Shown: positions 48,980 through 59,781 of the stretch, piece by piece
Numbering within the stretch: position 1 is the first letter of the stretch
Layout: each line of letters starts with the position of its first letter
Origin: Dasypus novemcinctus
Lineage: Eukaryota > Chordata > Mammalia > Cingulata > Dasypodidae
Direction of reading: 5' to 3'
DNA length: 64,000 bases
Assembly: GCF_030445035.2 (NCBI RefSeq)
Contig: NC_080677.1
Coordinates: 23,199,513 to 23,263,512 of the forward strand
Notes under the pieces: model-generated
Databases searched by the model: none
Told to the model about the DNA's origin: nothing
What the model saw: the letters and a program-made list of their open reading frames with translations, nothing else
Position numbers and translations under genes: made by a program

Positions 48980-49140
48980 TGAAAGCACTATATACCAAGT
49001 ATATGTTATGGACCATAGTAGTAATAGTCTGATCATGTCCTTTTATAATCTGTAAAAAATGTTCCAAAACAATGTAAGGTTTTGATGAGGGGTGATGTAT
49101 AGGAATTTTGCACATGATGCACGGTTATTTCATAAGCTCA
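48980..49140 (+). mobile_element. L1 3'UTR module fragment
   Basis: 'tatgttatggaccatagtag', 'taatctgtaaaaaatgttcc', 'tttgatgaggggtgatgta', 'tttcataagctcacaa' follow the 3'UTR module seen at 28900-29640. Confidence 0.6.
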
Positions 49141-49268
49141 CAACAAGAAAGAAAGAAAGAAAAGAAAGAGAAAAGAAAGAGGAAAAAGAGGAGAAACCCA
49201 GGAGAAAGAAGAGAAAGAGGAGAAAGAGAGAAAGAGAGAAAGAAAGCAAGCAAGAAAGCAAGCAAGGA
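49141..49268 (+). repeat. Polypurine (GAAA/GAGA) tract
   Basis: About 128 bp of almost pure A/G on the plus strand (few C at the end), beginning in GAAA repeats at the tail of the L1 3'UTR fragment. Likely grown from that A tail. Confidence 0.85.
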
Positions 49269-49399
49269 AGCATCCCCAATCTGTTTGATCAGCACTAAGC
49301 CTTCTGTTCTGTTCACTGGAATACTTGTCTTTTTTTCTAATGTCAATAGCTCAGTCTATCCCAGGGATCACTTTCCATCAGAGTCATCTTGAAAACTGT

Positions 49400-49830
49400 T
49401 AATCTATCTCCCCTATATCATTAATCTCTCATCTCTTTGAGCCTGATACCCTAGAGATGTAACTATCCTCAAGTCTCTTTTGGAAACAAAAACCAAATAA
49501 CTCTCTTAGCTCCCTACACTCACTTTTACTTATTCCCTCTCATCCTTTTTCTCATAACCATCACTTATCTTCACAGCCTCACTTCCAACTCATTTCTCAA
49601 TCCACTGCTGTCTTGCCCTCCCATCCCTATCACTCTACTAAAATCTGTCTTACCAAGGTTACCTTTATAACTCCATATAGGGAGCATATTTTGCACTAAA
49701 TCATTGTTTATCCATATCCAGCATTTTATTGTGAGATCCTAGAGAGCTATGATTGCCATCACCACTGTAGCCTCAAAGCTTGATAGAGAACAGGCATATA
49801 CATGTCTATTGTGTGAATGAGGTTTTTAAA
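49400..49830 (+). repeat. L2 fragment
   Basis: 'ctcacttccaactcatttct', 'atcactctactaaaatctg', 'taccaaggttacctttataa' and 'gagaacaggcatatacatg' match L2 style. Diverged. Confidence 0.4.
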
Positions 49831-50535
49831 AATTACCAAAACTGAACCAACATCAACAAGAGTTTCTTAATTGGGCCCTATAGAAATGTTTCAAGGAGTC
49901 TATAAAGCATTTGATCCAAGGGATAGAATCCACTGCTTTCACCCTCTCTGACCTCCAAAATTTCTATATCCATTTATCTACAATAGTGATTTAGAGTTTA
50001 AGATTTCACACAGAAAAACAAAACTTAAGGAAATCAACATAGGTTGCCAACTAAGAACCGAAAAAAAAAAAACTATCACTATCATTTCAAAAAAGCATTT
50101 TCTTAACAGGATATATTAAGAGAAAATTCAAATGGACTTAAGGTTCATAAAGGGTAATCTTACCCTAAAAAAAAAAGGACAGTTGGCAATCTTTTACTGA
50201 CATACAAATTACTTTTTTAAAAATTTCAAGTGCAAAAAAGTATAATATAAAAATTATTACTATATATACAACGTTGTGTATAATATTTTTCTTTAAATTG
50301 GGGATCTATATTTGAGATTACAACATGAAGTGAAGCACTTTTTTCTTATCACTTCATTTTAATCAGTAGGTTGGAAAAAAATGCTTACAAATGAATGAAA
50401 ATGGATGTGATATGATACTATTTCATTCATTTCAGATTCTGAAAGAATTGGGAAAAGGCATCAAAGAGAAACATTTCCCACTCTTTCTCCGTCCCAGAGC
50501 AGGATGAAACCAGTCTGCAGCAGGCTAGAAACAAA
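49831..50535. other. Intron with no recognised feature
   Basis: AT-rich with several A runs. Nothing to name. Confidence 0.5.
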
Positions 50536-50539
50536 AAAG

Positions 50540-50725
50540 CAGAGTTTCTCAAAGTGTAGTACCCTGGCTGGCAACAGCATAACCTGGGAACTTACAGAAA
50601 TACAAATTGGGCTCTGCCCCAAATCCAAGTGATAGCAAACTAGGGGAGTGTACTCAGCAATCTGTTTTAACAAGCTTATCAGGAGATTGTGATACACACT
50701 AAAGTTTAGAACCACTGGTATAAGC
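50540..50725 (+). repeat. MER5A-like hAT transposon
   Basis: 'agtttctcaaagtgtagtac', 'taacctgggaacttacagaa', 'agcaatctgttttaacaagc', 'aaagtttagaaccactgg' give both ends of a MER5A-type element. Confidence 0.75.
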
Positions 50726-51639
50726 ATTCTAGGACTGGGATTAGCTCTACAGCTCAGGGTCCTGATATCCAAGATGGGGATCAGGGTTTATCTTAGAGGG
50801 CTTCTATTTAATACTGTAAACTTCAATAAAATCAGGAGCTTCGGGATCATCTCTCTGTTCAGTGTAGACGGCTTCGCCTGCTCCCCAAAGACTGTGAATG
50901 TGAGGTGTTTTCCCTTTAAGATACAAGCCTCTTGTAAATAAATAATATCTAGGAAGGAGATAATGAGATCATTGTCTTTACATTTTACTTCCCATTTTGC
51001 CACATCACAGGATTCCCTCTCACCCCGCCCCCCCTATTTTTTTGGCAGCTGGAAATGTTCCAGAGAGACTTAAAGGTCAAGGAAATTATAGATATATGCC
51101 TTTACAAATCCAGGACTATATGTTTCTACAGGCCTAACACATCTGGGCTGAGATATAAAACTGCTGACCATTTCTCTGCACTGAATTTATGTTCCTCTTA
51201 AAGCATATCAACTGCTACTCTACTAGATTTGGTGAGGATTTGGCTGACCGTTTAAAAAAAAAGATGATTACATTCTAATGTCTAACTAAGTTGAATGACT
51301 TGGGCCCTGCCCAAACATGTCATGTTCTCTTCCTGGGTAAGTAGGCATTAAGAGCTGATATGTTCTTCATCCTGCTTCTAGGAAATAATGACACAGATAG
51401 GAAAGAGGACTCCTCTGGGATTCTATTCAGGACTTACCTTGTTCTTATAAGTTACAGGTATCATGTTTGGTAAAGAGGGGAGGAGTTTTAACAGAGGTAT
51501 ATATGTTGCTGTCTTAAAAATCTTCCTAGGGATAATCTCAGCCCTAATTACACCCTCATTCTCGAAATAGAGAGAATCCGGAGGTCATCCACAACAGAAG
51601 AGGAAGTATTACCTTAAATAAGTTTCTAAAAGATTATTT
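50726..51639. other. Intron with no recognised feature
   Basis: No repeat, exon or RNA gene that I can support in this stretch. Confidence 0.45.
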
Positions 51640-52110
51640 TGAAGACAGGAAAGAGAATTCTAATAAATTGAATGCCTGTTAAAACTTCCATCACATATGA
51701 TAGCTTGGGAGAAAATATCTGCGATGTCTAAAATGTTTATAGACAACGTGATTAACATTTAGGTAAGGAACTACTCCAAAGCAATGATGGGAAATATGAA
51801 CAGCTAATGAATATAAAGGCCATATTCAACATCACTAAAAGTCAATGAAAATAAAACGATGATATAATCTTTTATCCAGTAATTAAATCAGAATCAAATA
51901 ATGAAGTATTGAGAATAACAGGAAAGGGAAGCCTGCTTTGTTATTGGCAGGGGTATAAATGATTACAACTGTGATATGTTCATACTTGGGAAAATTAAAG
52001 ATGCATTTCACTCCTAGATAATGTATTTCTTAAAGGTCTCCCATAGGTACATAAGGAGACATGTAAGTGTCCACCACAGGAGAACTTTCCATGGTTCCAT
52101 TCCCCACAGC
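51640..52110 (+). repeat. Old L1 3' fragment
   Basis: 'tatgaacagctaatgaatat', 'atattcaacatcactaaaag', 'cataaggagacatgtaagtg' follow the end of old mammalian L1 elements. Strongly diverged. Confidence 0.5.
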
Positions 52111-52119
52111 AAAGAAAGT

Positions 52120-52563
52120 ACTACTGTAGTCAAATTGCTATCAAATAGCATCCATGCTACCGAGAAATCTTTTGTGAAAGGAAGCGTTAATTGATGGGGC
52201 AGACTTCATTTTTGCCTTATTTTAAGAAATTGCCATATCCACCCCAACCTTCTGCAATCACCAACGTGATCAGTCAGCAGTCATCAACATCAAGGCAAGA
52301 CCTTCTACCAACAAAAAGATTATGTTTCGCTGAGGCTCGGATGATGGTTAACGCTTTTTTTTTTGCAATAAAGTATTTTTAATGAAGGTATGTACATTGT
52401 TTTTTTAGGACAAAATACTATTGCACATTTTAGACTACTGTGTAAACATAACTTTTACATGCACTGGGAAACCAAATAATCATATGACTTGCTTTACTAT
52501 GATATTTGCTTTACTGCGGTGGTCTAGAAATGAGCCTGCAATATCTCTGAGGTACGCCTGTAG
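52120..52563 (+). repeat. Tigger-type DNA transposon 3' end
   Basis: The last transposase codons and terminal part: 'ttttaagaaattgccatatc', 'tgatcagtcagcagtcatca', 'ggcaagaccttctaccaac', 'catgcactgggaaaccaaat' and the end 'caatatctctgaggtacgcc'. These match the Tigger1-like family (pogo superfamily). Upstream part absent. Confidence 0.7.
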
Positions 52564-52994
52564 CCACCTTAATCTAGCTTGCAAATCCAAACCTAAGAAG
52601 CAACAGCAAACATGTGTGTATCACTTGAGCCAAAAAGTAAAAAAAAAACATTCCTCTAAAGTGTCCCTTGTTAGCTAGCATCAGATGAAGGATGTATATG
52701 ACCTAGAGAGGTATTTTCAATGTTCTGTTTTCCACCTTCCTATATTATGTATCTATGACGAAGAGATATTTCTCTGACCAAATCATTCTGCCTAAACTGG
52801 CTAATTGGGAAAATTATTTCCATATGTCAAAACTAAGAAGGAAAAGGAAAAATAAAGCAAAAGAAAACTAATAATTGGTTGGACCAAGCATTATTAAAAA
52901 GGGAGGGGGGGGGGAAGGTGGAAAAAGAAAAGCAATTAAGGTTGGTTAAATCATTCAAGTAATATTAACTATCTACAGTATGAAGGCAATACAG

Positions 52995-53180
52995 CTTGAC
53001 AGAGTAGACTTAACGCAACTGGATTTGAATCCTAACTCTGACACTCACTAGATACCTGATCTCAACTGCCTTATTTGTAAAATGGAGATAATACAACCTC
53101 ATAAGGATATTGTGGGGGTTAAATAAATTAATGTATCTGAAGTACTTAAATTAGGACCTAGAAAATGATAATGACTCACT
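52995..53180 (+). repeat. MIR SINE
   Basis: 'actggatttgaatcctaact', 'ttatttgtaaaatggagata' and 'acctcataaggatattgtgg' follow MIR in order. Confidence 0.65.
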
Positions 53181-53805
53181 GAGTGGTAGTTTTGCTTCCA
53201 TAAGTGTGAGACAGTAAGTGTCTGTTTTTCTAAGCCATCTAGTTGGTGTATACTGCTAAGGCAGCATAGCAAACTAAGACAATACCTTAACAGATTTTTT
53301 ACACTAAATATTTCAGAACTTAGGACTGTACACTGTGAGATTCATTTAAAATTTCTACATACCTAGTTTACTGATTTTGAATTTACATACCTACATAAGA
53401 AAGCTAAAAGTTTAACTTTTTGCTTAGGGCTAAAATTTCCTGTATCGATCACAAAATAAATAAGCAATGTAGGTTTCAAGTTTTAGAGAACCCTTTCACA
53501 GGTAATTTGAAATCTCAAGCTCTATGAAGGATAAGAAAAATAATCCTAAAACAAAAAGAAGAACTTAAAAAAGGAGAAATAAATGAAGTGTTCACTTGCA
53601 AAATTACTCCTTAGGGATTTAATTACTAAATATCCAGATTGCCCTTCCATCTTGTGCCATGAGATAACCATTACCAATCCTATAAATAAAATTCTAGCAT
53701 CACTGCCTCAATGAAGCCTACTCTAGTTGGAATTGTTCACTCCCTTCCTCTTTGCTGAAGTGTTACTACTGCTCCAACAACATTTTTTTCAGTTAATGGT
53801 CTATA

Positions 53806-54115
53806 GCAGTGCTGCCAATAAAAATATGTGAGCCACATATGTAATTTAAGAAATGTTTAATAGTTATTTTAAAAAGTTTGTAAGAGGTAAAATTAATACA
53901 TTCTATTTAACCCAATGTATTCTAAATTATTTCAATATGTAATCAGTAAAAAAATATTAATGAGAAATTTTACCATCTTTTTTTCTCCTTCTAAGTCTGC
54001 AAATTCTGGGGTGTATTTCATATTTACAAAACATCTCAATATGGACTACCCACATTTCAAGGGCTCAAGAGCCATATATGGTTAGTGGCTACTGTACTGG
54101 ACAGCTGAGATCTAG
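53806..54115 (+). repeat. hAT-type non-autonomous transposon (MER33-like)
   Basis: Opens 'agcagtgctgccaataaaa', continues 'ttatttaacccaatgtat'-like words and 'ctacccacatttcaagggct', and closes 'tggctactgtactggacagc'. The ends are an imperfect inverted repeat of the CAGTGCTGTCCA type. Confidence 0.5.
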
Positions 54116-54127
54116 GGTCGAAAGTCT

Positions 54128-54290
54128 AGCACCTTGATATTCAAAGTGTAGTTCGATGACCAGCAGCAACAACATCACCTGGCAACTTGTTATAATTGCA
54201 GAAACTAGGCCCACCTCAGACGGACAATAGAATCTGAATTTAACATGATCTCCAGGTGATCTAAATAAAGACTGAAAAGCACTAAGCTAA
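54128..54290 (+). repeat. MER5A-like hAT transposon
   Basis: 'gatattcaaagtgtagttcg', 'cagcagcaacaacatcacct', 'ctccaggtgatctaaa' in order. Confidence 0.6.
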
Positions 54291-54424
54291 ACCATACACA
54301 GCTTGTAAGCCTTAAAGAACTGCTATTGCCATTCTATCATGTGGAATTTATTCTACTAACACAGAACATTGTATTTAAGCAACAATAACTTTGATATGAA
54401 TCATACTACACAAAATTATAGCCA

Positions 54425-54560
54425 GTAGTTAAATGTTGCATTTGAAATGTGGCTGGTGCAACTATGAGCCTGAATTTTTAATGTTAACTTCATTTAATTC
54501 AATTGATTTAAGCTTATATAGCCACATGTGACTAGGGGCTACCATAATGGACACCATAAC
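54425..54560 (+). repeat. hAT-type transposon fragment
   Basis: 'gttgcatttgaaatgtggct', 'atagccacatgtgactagg', 'ggctaccataatggacacc' resemble the element at 46325. Confidence 0.35.
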
Positions 54561-54828
54561 TCTAGGGGCATTATTTACTATATTAGTGTTATCCCTAGGT
54601 GATTCCTGTGGACAAATATGAAAGGTTGTAACCAAGATAAGTTTTTCTGATTACTGTACTTCTCTTTAGAAAACTTTTATTTTATGAATAGTCTTATTTA
54701 ATTCTTTCCAAACTAGCTGAAACCAGTTCTGCAACCTACCTCTAGGGTAACATAATAAAAGTGATGGCATGTTTTTTGTCTTGTTAGCATCACTCCAGCA
54801 TCATCAATAACAATACTAATATACTTAC

Positions 54829-54935
54829 TTGTACAGTCTTTTTTATTCTATGGGAAGGACCTGGATACTCTGGAGAATACAAATCTGTGAGGAATAACGA
54901 GTTGATTAACGTTGACTTTCCCAATCCAGATTCAC
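54829..54935 (-). CDS. SEPTIN7: Septin-7 exon with P-loop (Walker A)
   Basis: 107-bp exon, entry in codon position 2 of a split Gly, exit after a full codon. It encodes GESGLGKS (the G1/P-loop that holds GTP phosphates), then STLINSLF and [18 protein letters not shown] leading into switch I. The acceptor is a pyrimidine-rich tract ending in TTTTAG at 54936-54941 and the donor is GTAAGTAT at 54821-54828. It is the most 5' SEPTIN7 exon I can find. The preceding exon, expected to encode the N-terminal FANLPNQVYRK region, is not visible between 54936 and 64000, where the intron is full of SINEs and L1s. Confidence 0.96.
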
Positions 54936-55091
54936 CTAAAAGAAAAAGGAAAAAATCTGTTAAACCTCGCCACTTTACCCATCTTAAACATTCAACCATG
55001 TATATTCAAACTTGCTTTATGTAAGCACTTCTTGGTAGGGCATAGTTAGAAAATAATGATCTTCCATTAGAATAAGTTCTTTGCCCACATT

Positions 55092-55410
55092 TTTTTTTCA
55101 CTATGGAATAAGCTCAGGACCTAGTAGGTGGGAAGCTGGAGCTCAACCACTGAGCCATGCCAGCTCCCCTGAGTTGGTTTTTTCACTTGTTTTGCCTGTT
55201 GTTTGTTTTTAGGAGGCATGGGGAACCAAAACCGGGAACTTCCATGTGGGAAGCAAGTGCTCAACCACTCCAGCTACATCTGCTCCCCAAAATTGTATCT
55301 CACTGTAGTTTCTCCTTTATTTTGTTGTTTTTAGGAGGCACCAGGGATTGAACCCAGGACCTTGTACATGGGAAGCAGTCATTCAACCACTGAGCTACAA
55401 TTACTCCCCT
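55092..55410 (-). mobile_element. Short DAS-type SINE trimer
   Basis: Three reverse monomers in series, each with a tRNA-like core ending 'ccactgagcca', 'ccactccagctaca' and 'ccactgagctaca' followed by a C-rich head complement. Imperfect duplication GCCCACATTTT (55083 on) and GCCCTCATTTT (55411 on) brackets all three. Confidence 0.82.
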
Positions 55411-56284
55411 GCCCTCATTTTCTTCTGTATCAAATAAGAGGGGTGGAATGTTTCCAAGGATTCCTTCAGTTTTACAATTCTACAATCTGTGTTCTTTAGA
55501 AGTAATGTATTTCATATAATAATCTCTACTTTTAACAATCATGTATTCCAAGAGACCAAAGCCAGTCATTCTAGTTGGATTATATATTGCTGCTTCAAAA
55601 AAAAAAAATCTTTATTAAACAATAATGAATTATACAATAATGAAAGTGTGAAACAAGACATTACACAGCTATGAAAACTACTGAAAAAAAAGAAGAAAAA
55701 TAAATCACAGCGCCCCTCAGTATATAATTCTGAACCATATAAAATACTGTCCAATTTTACCTATCCATAAACAAATCACCTTAAGTGTAAGAATACTTCT
55801 CCATTAATCAGATTCCAAAAACCTTAGTAGTTATTTTTTATAGTGCTACTGTTTTTGAGGTAAGAGGTAAGAAGTTAGGGCAGATATTCTAAGATCACAT
55901 ATTCTTCTTTGGCTCTTCATGTCTAATATGGTGCACCATACCAAGTATATAGTTTTCACCAAAATATGAATAGTTTCAAGGTATACATCATGATACAAGG
56001 TTCAAATAAATTACATATTATAATTATCAATAAGGCACAAGTTTATATATTTAATTATTGTTGTTAATTAGCCTAAATCCTTGATGTCACAATATTTAAT
56101 TACTATTTCCATCTCTAGGCTGAATTCCTTCTCTAATAGCTCTAAAAAAGAGGTAAGATTTTTTTCTAAGTTGTCTGGGCATACCGCTTTGACTGATGGG
56201 ATGCCACTTAGTTTTAAATGTAAAAATTCCAAAACTTCCAAAAGGCATGGGAAATTAAGTTACAGGTTCTCCATATCTGCTTCT

Positions 56285-56368
56285 CTTTTTTAGGAGATAC
56301 GGGGGATTGAACCCGGGCCCTCATATGTACAAAGCAGGCACTCAACTACTGAGCTACACCTGCTCCAC
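56285..56368 (-). mobile_element. Short DAS-type SINE monomer
   Basis: One reverse monomer with GGGATTGAACCCGGGCCC (B box complement region) and 'ctactgagctacacctgctc'. Short duplication TCTGCTT at 56276 and 56369. Confidence 0.75.
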
Positions 56369-56621
56369 TCTGCTTTTTTTTTTTTTTAAACTCTTATCAC
56401 TTGAATGAAGAAAGATTAGAATAAAAGCCAAGCATTTGGTGGTAATCAGAAATATTTACAATATTTTCTTCTAGGAGCATAAACATACCCCCACGTAAAA
56501 GGATAAACATTCATGTAATGTGAGTTTCAGAAAGGGATGAGAAAGAGAAGTGAGCAGGAATATTATTTGAAGAAATGATGGCTGAAACTTCCCAAATTTG
56601 ATTTTAAAAATTAATCTACAG

Positions 56622-56982
56622 GGAAGCAGATGTGGCTCAAGTAAGAGAGCTTCTGCCTACAATATGGGAGGACCTGAATGCGATCCTGGGGCTTCCTAGT
56701 GAAAAAGAAGAGAAAGCATGCCTGCGCAAGTGAGTCACACAGCAAGATGATGTCACATCGAGAGACAAGGGGAGAGTCAAGGGTGGTTACAGCAGAAACC
56801 AGAAACTTAGGTGGCGTAACTGACAGGGAACTTCTCTCCCCATCAGAGGTCTCCAGGACTGAATTTCGGTGAATCCTAAAGGAGAGAAAATGAGAAGACA
56901 GCACAGACAGAAAAAACAACAACAACAACAACAGAGCAGGGTGGAAGGAGGGGAAGGGGTGGAAATAAATAAATCTTTTTAC
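56622..56982 (+). mobile_element. DAS-type SINE, third body type
   Basis: Head GGAAGCAGATGTGGCTCAAG, the same body as 13845-14202, tail AATAAATAAATCTTTTT. Perfect 16-bp duplication AAAAATTAATCTACAG at 56606-56621 and 56983-56998. Confidence 0.93.
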
Positions 56983-57272
56983 AAAAATTAATCTACAGAC
57001 CCAAAAAGTTCAATGAACCCCAAATAAACACAAAAAGATTCACAACTAAACACAATAAAAAACCAAACTGCTAAAAGACAAAGACAAAGAAAAAATTTTG
57101 AAAACAAGAAAAAAATGACTCATCACAGCCATGGGAACAATAAGCAATTAAGGTTTATATCACGTGAAAAAAACTGAGGCCAAAAAGTACAACGTATTCA
57201 AAGTGCTGAAAGAAAAAAATGTCAATCAAGAATTCTTTACAAGCAAATCTATCACTGAAAACGAAGGCAAAT

Positions 57273-57682
57273 AGGAAAGCGGACTTGGCCCAGTGGTTAG
57301 GGCGTCCGTCAACCACATGGGAGGTCCGCGGTTCAAACCCCAGGCCTCCTCGGCCTGTGCACAGCGCTGATGCGCACAAGGAGTGCCATGCCACGCGGGG
57401 GCGTCCCCCGCATAGGGAAGCCCCACGCGCAAGGAGTGCGCCCCGTAAGGAGAGCCACCCAGCAAGAAAGTGCAGCCTGCCTAAGAATGGTGTCGCTCAC
57501 ATGGAGAGCTGACACAACAAGATGATGCAACAAAAAGAAACACAGATTCCCGTGCCACTAACAACAACAAAAGCGGACAAAGAAGATGCAGCAAACAGAC
57601 ACAGAGAACAGACAACAGGGCAGGAGGGGGAGGGGGAAGGGAGAGAAATAAATAACTAAAATAAATCTTTAAGAAAAAAAAA
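57273..57682 (+). mobile_element. Long DAS-type SINE, young
   Basis: GCGGACTTGGCCCAGTGG head with B box GGTTCAAACCC, tail AATAAATCTTTAAG. Duplication GAAAACGAAGGCAAAT (57257-57272) and GAAAATGAAGGCAAAT (57683-57698), one mismatch. Many intact CpGs suggest recent insertion. Confidence 0.93.
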
Positions 57683-58493
57683 GAAAATGAAGGCAAATGA
57701 AGAATTTCAAAATAAAGAAAAATTAGCAGGCCCACTCCTAAGAATAACCAAAGTTCCTCAGACTGAAAGAAAATGCCAACATTAACTTAATTCCACAGAA
57801 GAAATAAAGAGTAGTGGAAACAGTAAATACGTAAATAAATATAAAAGAAAGTAGATGCATTATTTTTTATATTCTCTCATTTCTTTAAAATATAAAATTG
57901 TTTAAAGCAATAATTACAAAACATTGTATTATATTGTGTATGTGTATGACAATAACAGCACAATGGGAAAGTAGGAAACAGTAATAGTAGAACAAAGTTA
58001 CTTCTTTTTTTTGAAATTAAATAAAAATGCAGCTGAAGTAGAATGTGGTAATAAAGAGATATTTATTGTAATCCCTAAAACAACTACTAAATTACTTTTG
58101 AAATGTACTTTACAAAAAAAAAATCAAGGAATTAATATGATACAGTAAAAATATTTAATATAAAAGACAGAAAAAGAAGAGAAAACAAGCGATACGAAGC
58201 AGAGAGAAAACAAAATAGAAGCTATAAATCCAATAATAAAAATAATCATATTGAAAGTAAACAGACTACATAATCCAATCAAAAGTAGAGATTCTCAAGC
58301 TAGATGCTACTATATGTAGTCTATGAGAGACATACTTTGGCTATAAAGATACAAAATTGGTTGAAAATAAAAGGAAAGAAAAAATTTATTCCCTACAAAC
58401 AGCAACTATAAGAGCCAGCGTTGCTATATGACTATGAAACCGGACTTCAAGAAGTATTAATATCAAAGTAGACTTTAAGAAGTAGTAAGAACA

Positions 58494-59781
58494 GAGGGGG
58501 AGGCAAGATGGTGGCGGAGTGAACTTCCCGGTTACTAGCTCCTGGGGGGAATCAGCTGGGAGGCGTCGGAGACTCTTTGGGACCGGCTGTTTCGGGATTT
58601 TTCCTGGTCCGGAGGTGTCTGGACATCGATTTGGAGGGAAGGTAACAAAGAGGATCCATCTGTGAAATATACACGGAGATCCCAGCTACGTGTGGAGGAT
58701 TCCCTCCTTGGGTAGGTGGAGCCGAGGCAGCTAGCACCGCGCGGAGCCCCGGCGGGCAGCGGCCAGGGTAGCCGAGTCCAGCTGAGCCCGGCTGAGCCGC
58801 GGCGGGCGGAGGGGCGGAGCCCGGCTGAGCTCGGCCGAGCCCGGCCACGCCACGCTGGGCGGCGAGCGGGAGAGCCGAGCCGCGCTGCGCTGCGCCGGGC
58901 GGGAAGGCCGAGCCCGGCCGAGCCCAGCCGAGCCGCGGCGGGCGGCGGGCGGGGGACCGGAGCCCAGCTGAGCCCAGCCGAGCCTGGTGGCCGGGTTTCT
59001 GTTCTTTGGTTTTTTTGTTTGTTTGTTTTTTTATTTTTTATTTTTTAATTTTTTGTTGTTGTTGTTGTTCGTTGTTCTTTTTTTTTTCAATCCTCTCTTT
59101 CTTGTCCCCAATATTCTTCTTATACTATTTTACCTTAACAATACAATAGGTCCTACAGGAAATACCTCACATTTGCTGGGTTTCCTCACCCTCCACTGCC
59201 TCATTTCTCTGTGAATAGATTTAGCCTATCTACACTATCCCCTTTCCCCTACAACTTGATATCCTCCACCATCTGCTATCTCTCCTATATTCCATCTCCC
59301 TTTCTTTGATCCACAAAGTGTCTAACTCTTAATTTCTAATACCTTTGTTTAGTTTTCCATCTGGTATTCGTCCCTGAAACCATTACCTTTCTTTTCTCTT
59401 TCCCTCTCTCACGAAAACAATAGCCTCTTAGTACGTACCACATTCCTCCCATATTCAGTCGTCTACCTCATTATAGGTACTTTCCTACTACTATAACTCT
59501 ACACAATTTACATGATCTAACCTCCATCCTCCCAGAACTCATATTGTTGCTTTGTTAACATATATCACCAATACTACTTCACACTTTTTCCTCCCTTACA
59601 CAATTGACTTTCCCCAGCACTAATACTTTCCTTTAAAGTGAGCTTAACTAGCAATAAGAAATTGGAATAAGAAGAACAAAGTAACAAAGAGAAGATATAA
59701 CACTTACGCAAAAACAATAGCTAATTAATCTCCAAGACTAGACAAAGAAGCTAAGGAACTGATTAAACCTGTCAAGAAAAA
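58494..59781 (+). promoter_or_regulatory. Young L1 5'UTR, CpG-rich
   Basis: Begins GAGGGGGAGGCAAGATGGTG, so a YY1-like CAAGATGG lies about 10 bases after the start, as in other L1 promoters. A GC/CpG-rich block (58715-58990) is built of imperfect short repeats of the GAGCCCGGC(C/T)GAGC type. It is followed by a T-rich stretch and a pyrimidine-rich stretch to 59640. The 5'UTR differs in sequence from that of the L1 at 25481 except for the first ~30 bases. Confidence 0.8.

Larger units (their letters stand above)
3148..54935 (-). other. SEPTIN7: SEPTIN7 gene body, 11 coding exons with introns
   Basis: Eleven minus-strand coding exons join in frame into about 381 residues that I recognise as septin-7. 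Septin-7 is a filament-forming GTP-binding protein found in SEPT2/6/7/9 hetero-oligomers at the cell cortex, cytokinesis furrow, dendritic spine necks and ciliary base. Every exon in the window has a canonical AG acceptor and GT donor, and exon phases are complementary at every junction. Intron lengths in transcript order are 9834, 508, 10452, 2024, 1123, 5129, 6000, 9927, 4761 and 885 bp. The human protein is about 437 residues, so about 56 residues and the start codon lie to the right of the window. Real introns and no frame damage make this the functional gene and not one of the many processed septin-7 pseudogenes. Confidence 0.96.
56535..58493 (+). mobile_element. Old L1 (ORF1 to early ORF2), host of three insertions
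   Basis: 'gaagaaatgatggctgaaac', 'gttcaatgaaccccaaataa', 'aagtgctgaaagaaaaaaat', 'gaaagtaaacagactacata' follow an old L1 ORF1 and start of ORF2. It is interrupted by SINEs at 56622-56982 and 57273-57682 and cut at about 58494 by the younger L1. Confidence 0.75.

Noticed and set aside
3148..54935. Processed septin-7 pseudogene
   Set aside because: Septin-7 has many retrocopies, but here the coding sequence is split by ten introns with canonical splice sites and no frame damage, so this is the parental gene.
58552..59048. Pro/Ala/Gly/Arg-rich ORFs on both strands
   Set aside because: They come from the GC-rich imperfect repeats of the young L1 5'UTR. No start context, no family and overlapping frames on both strands.
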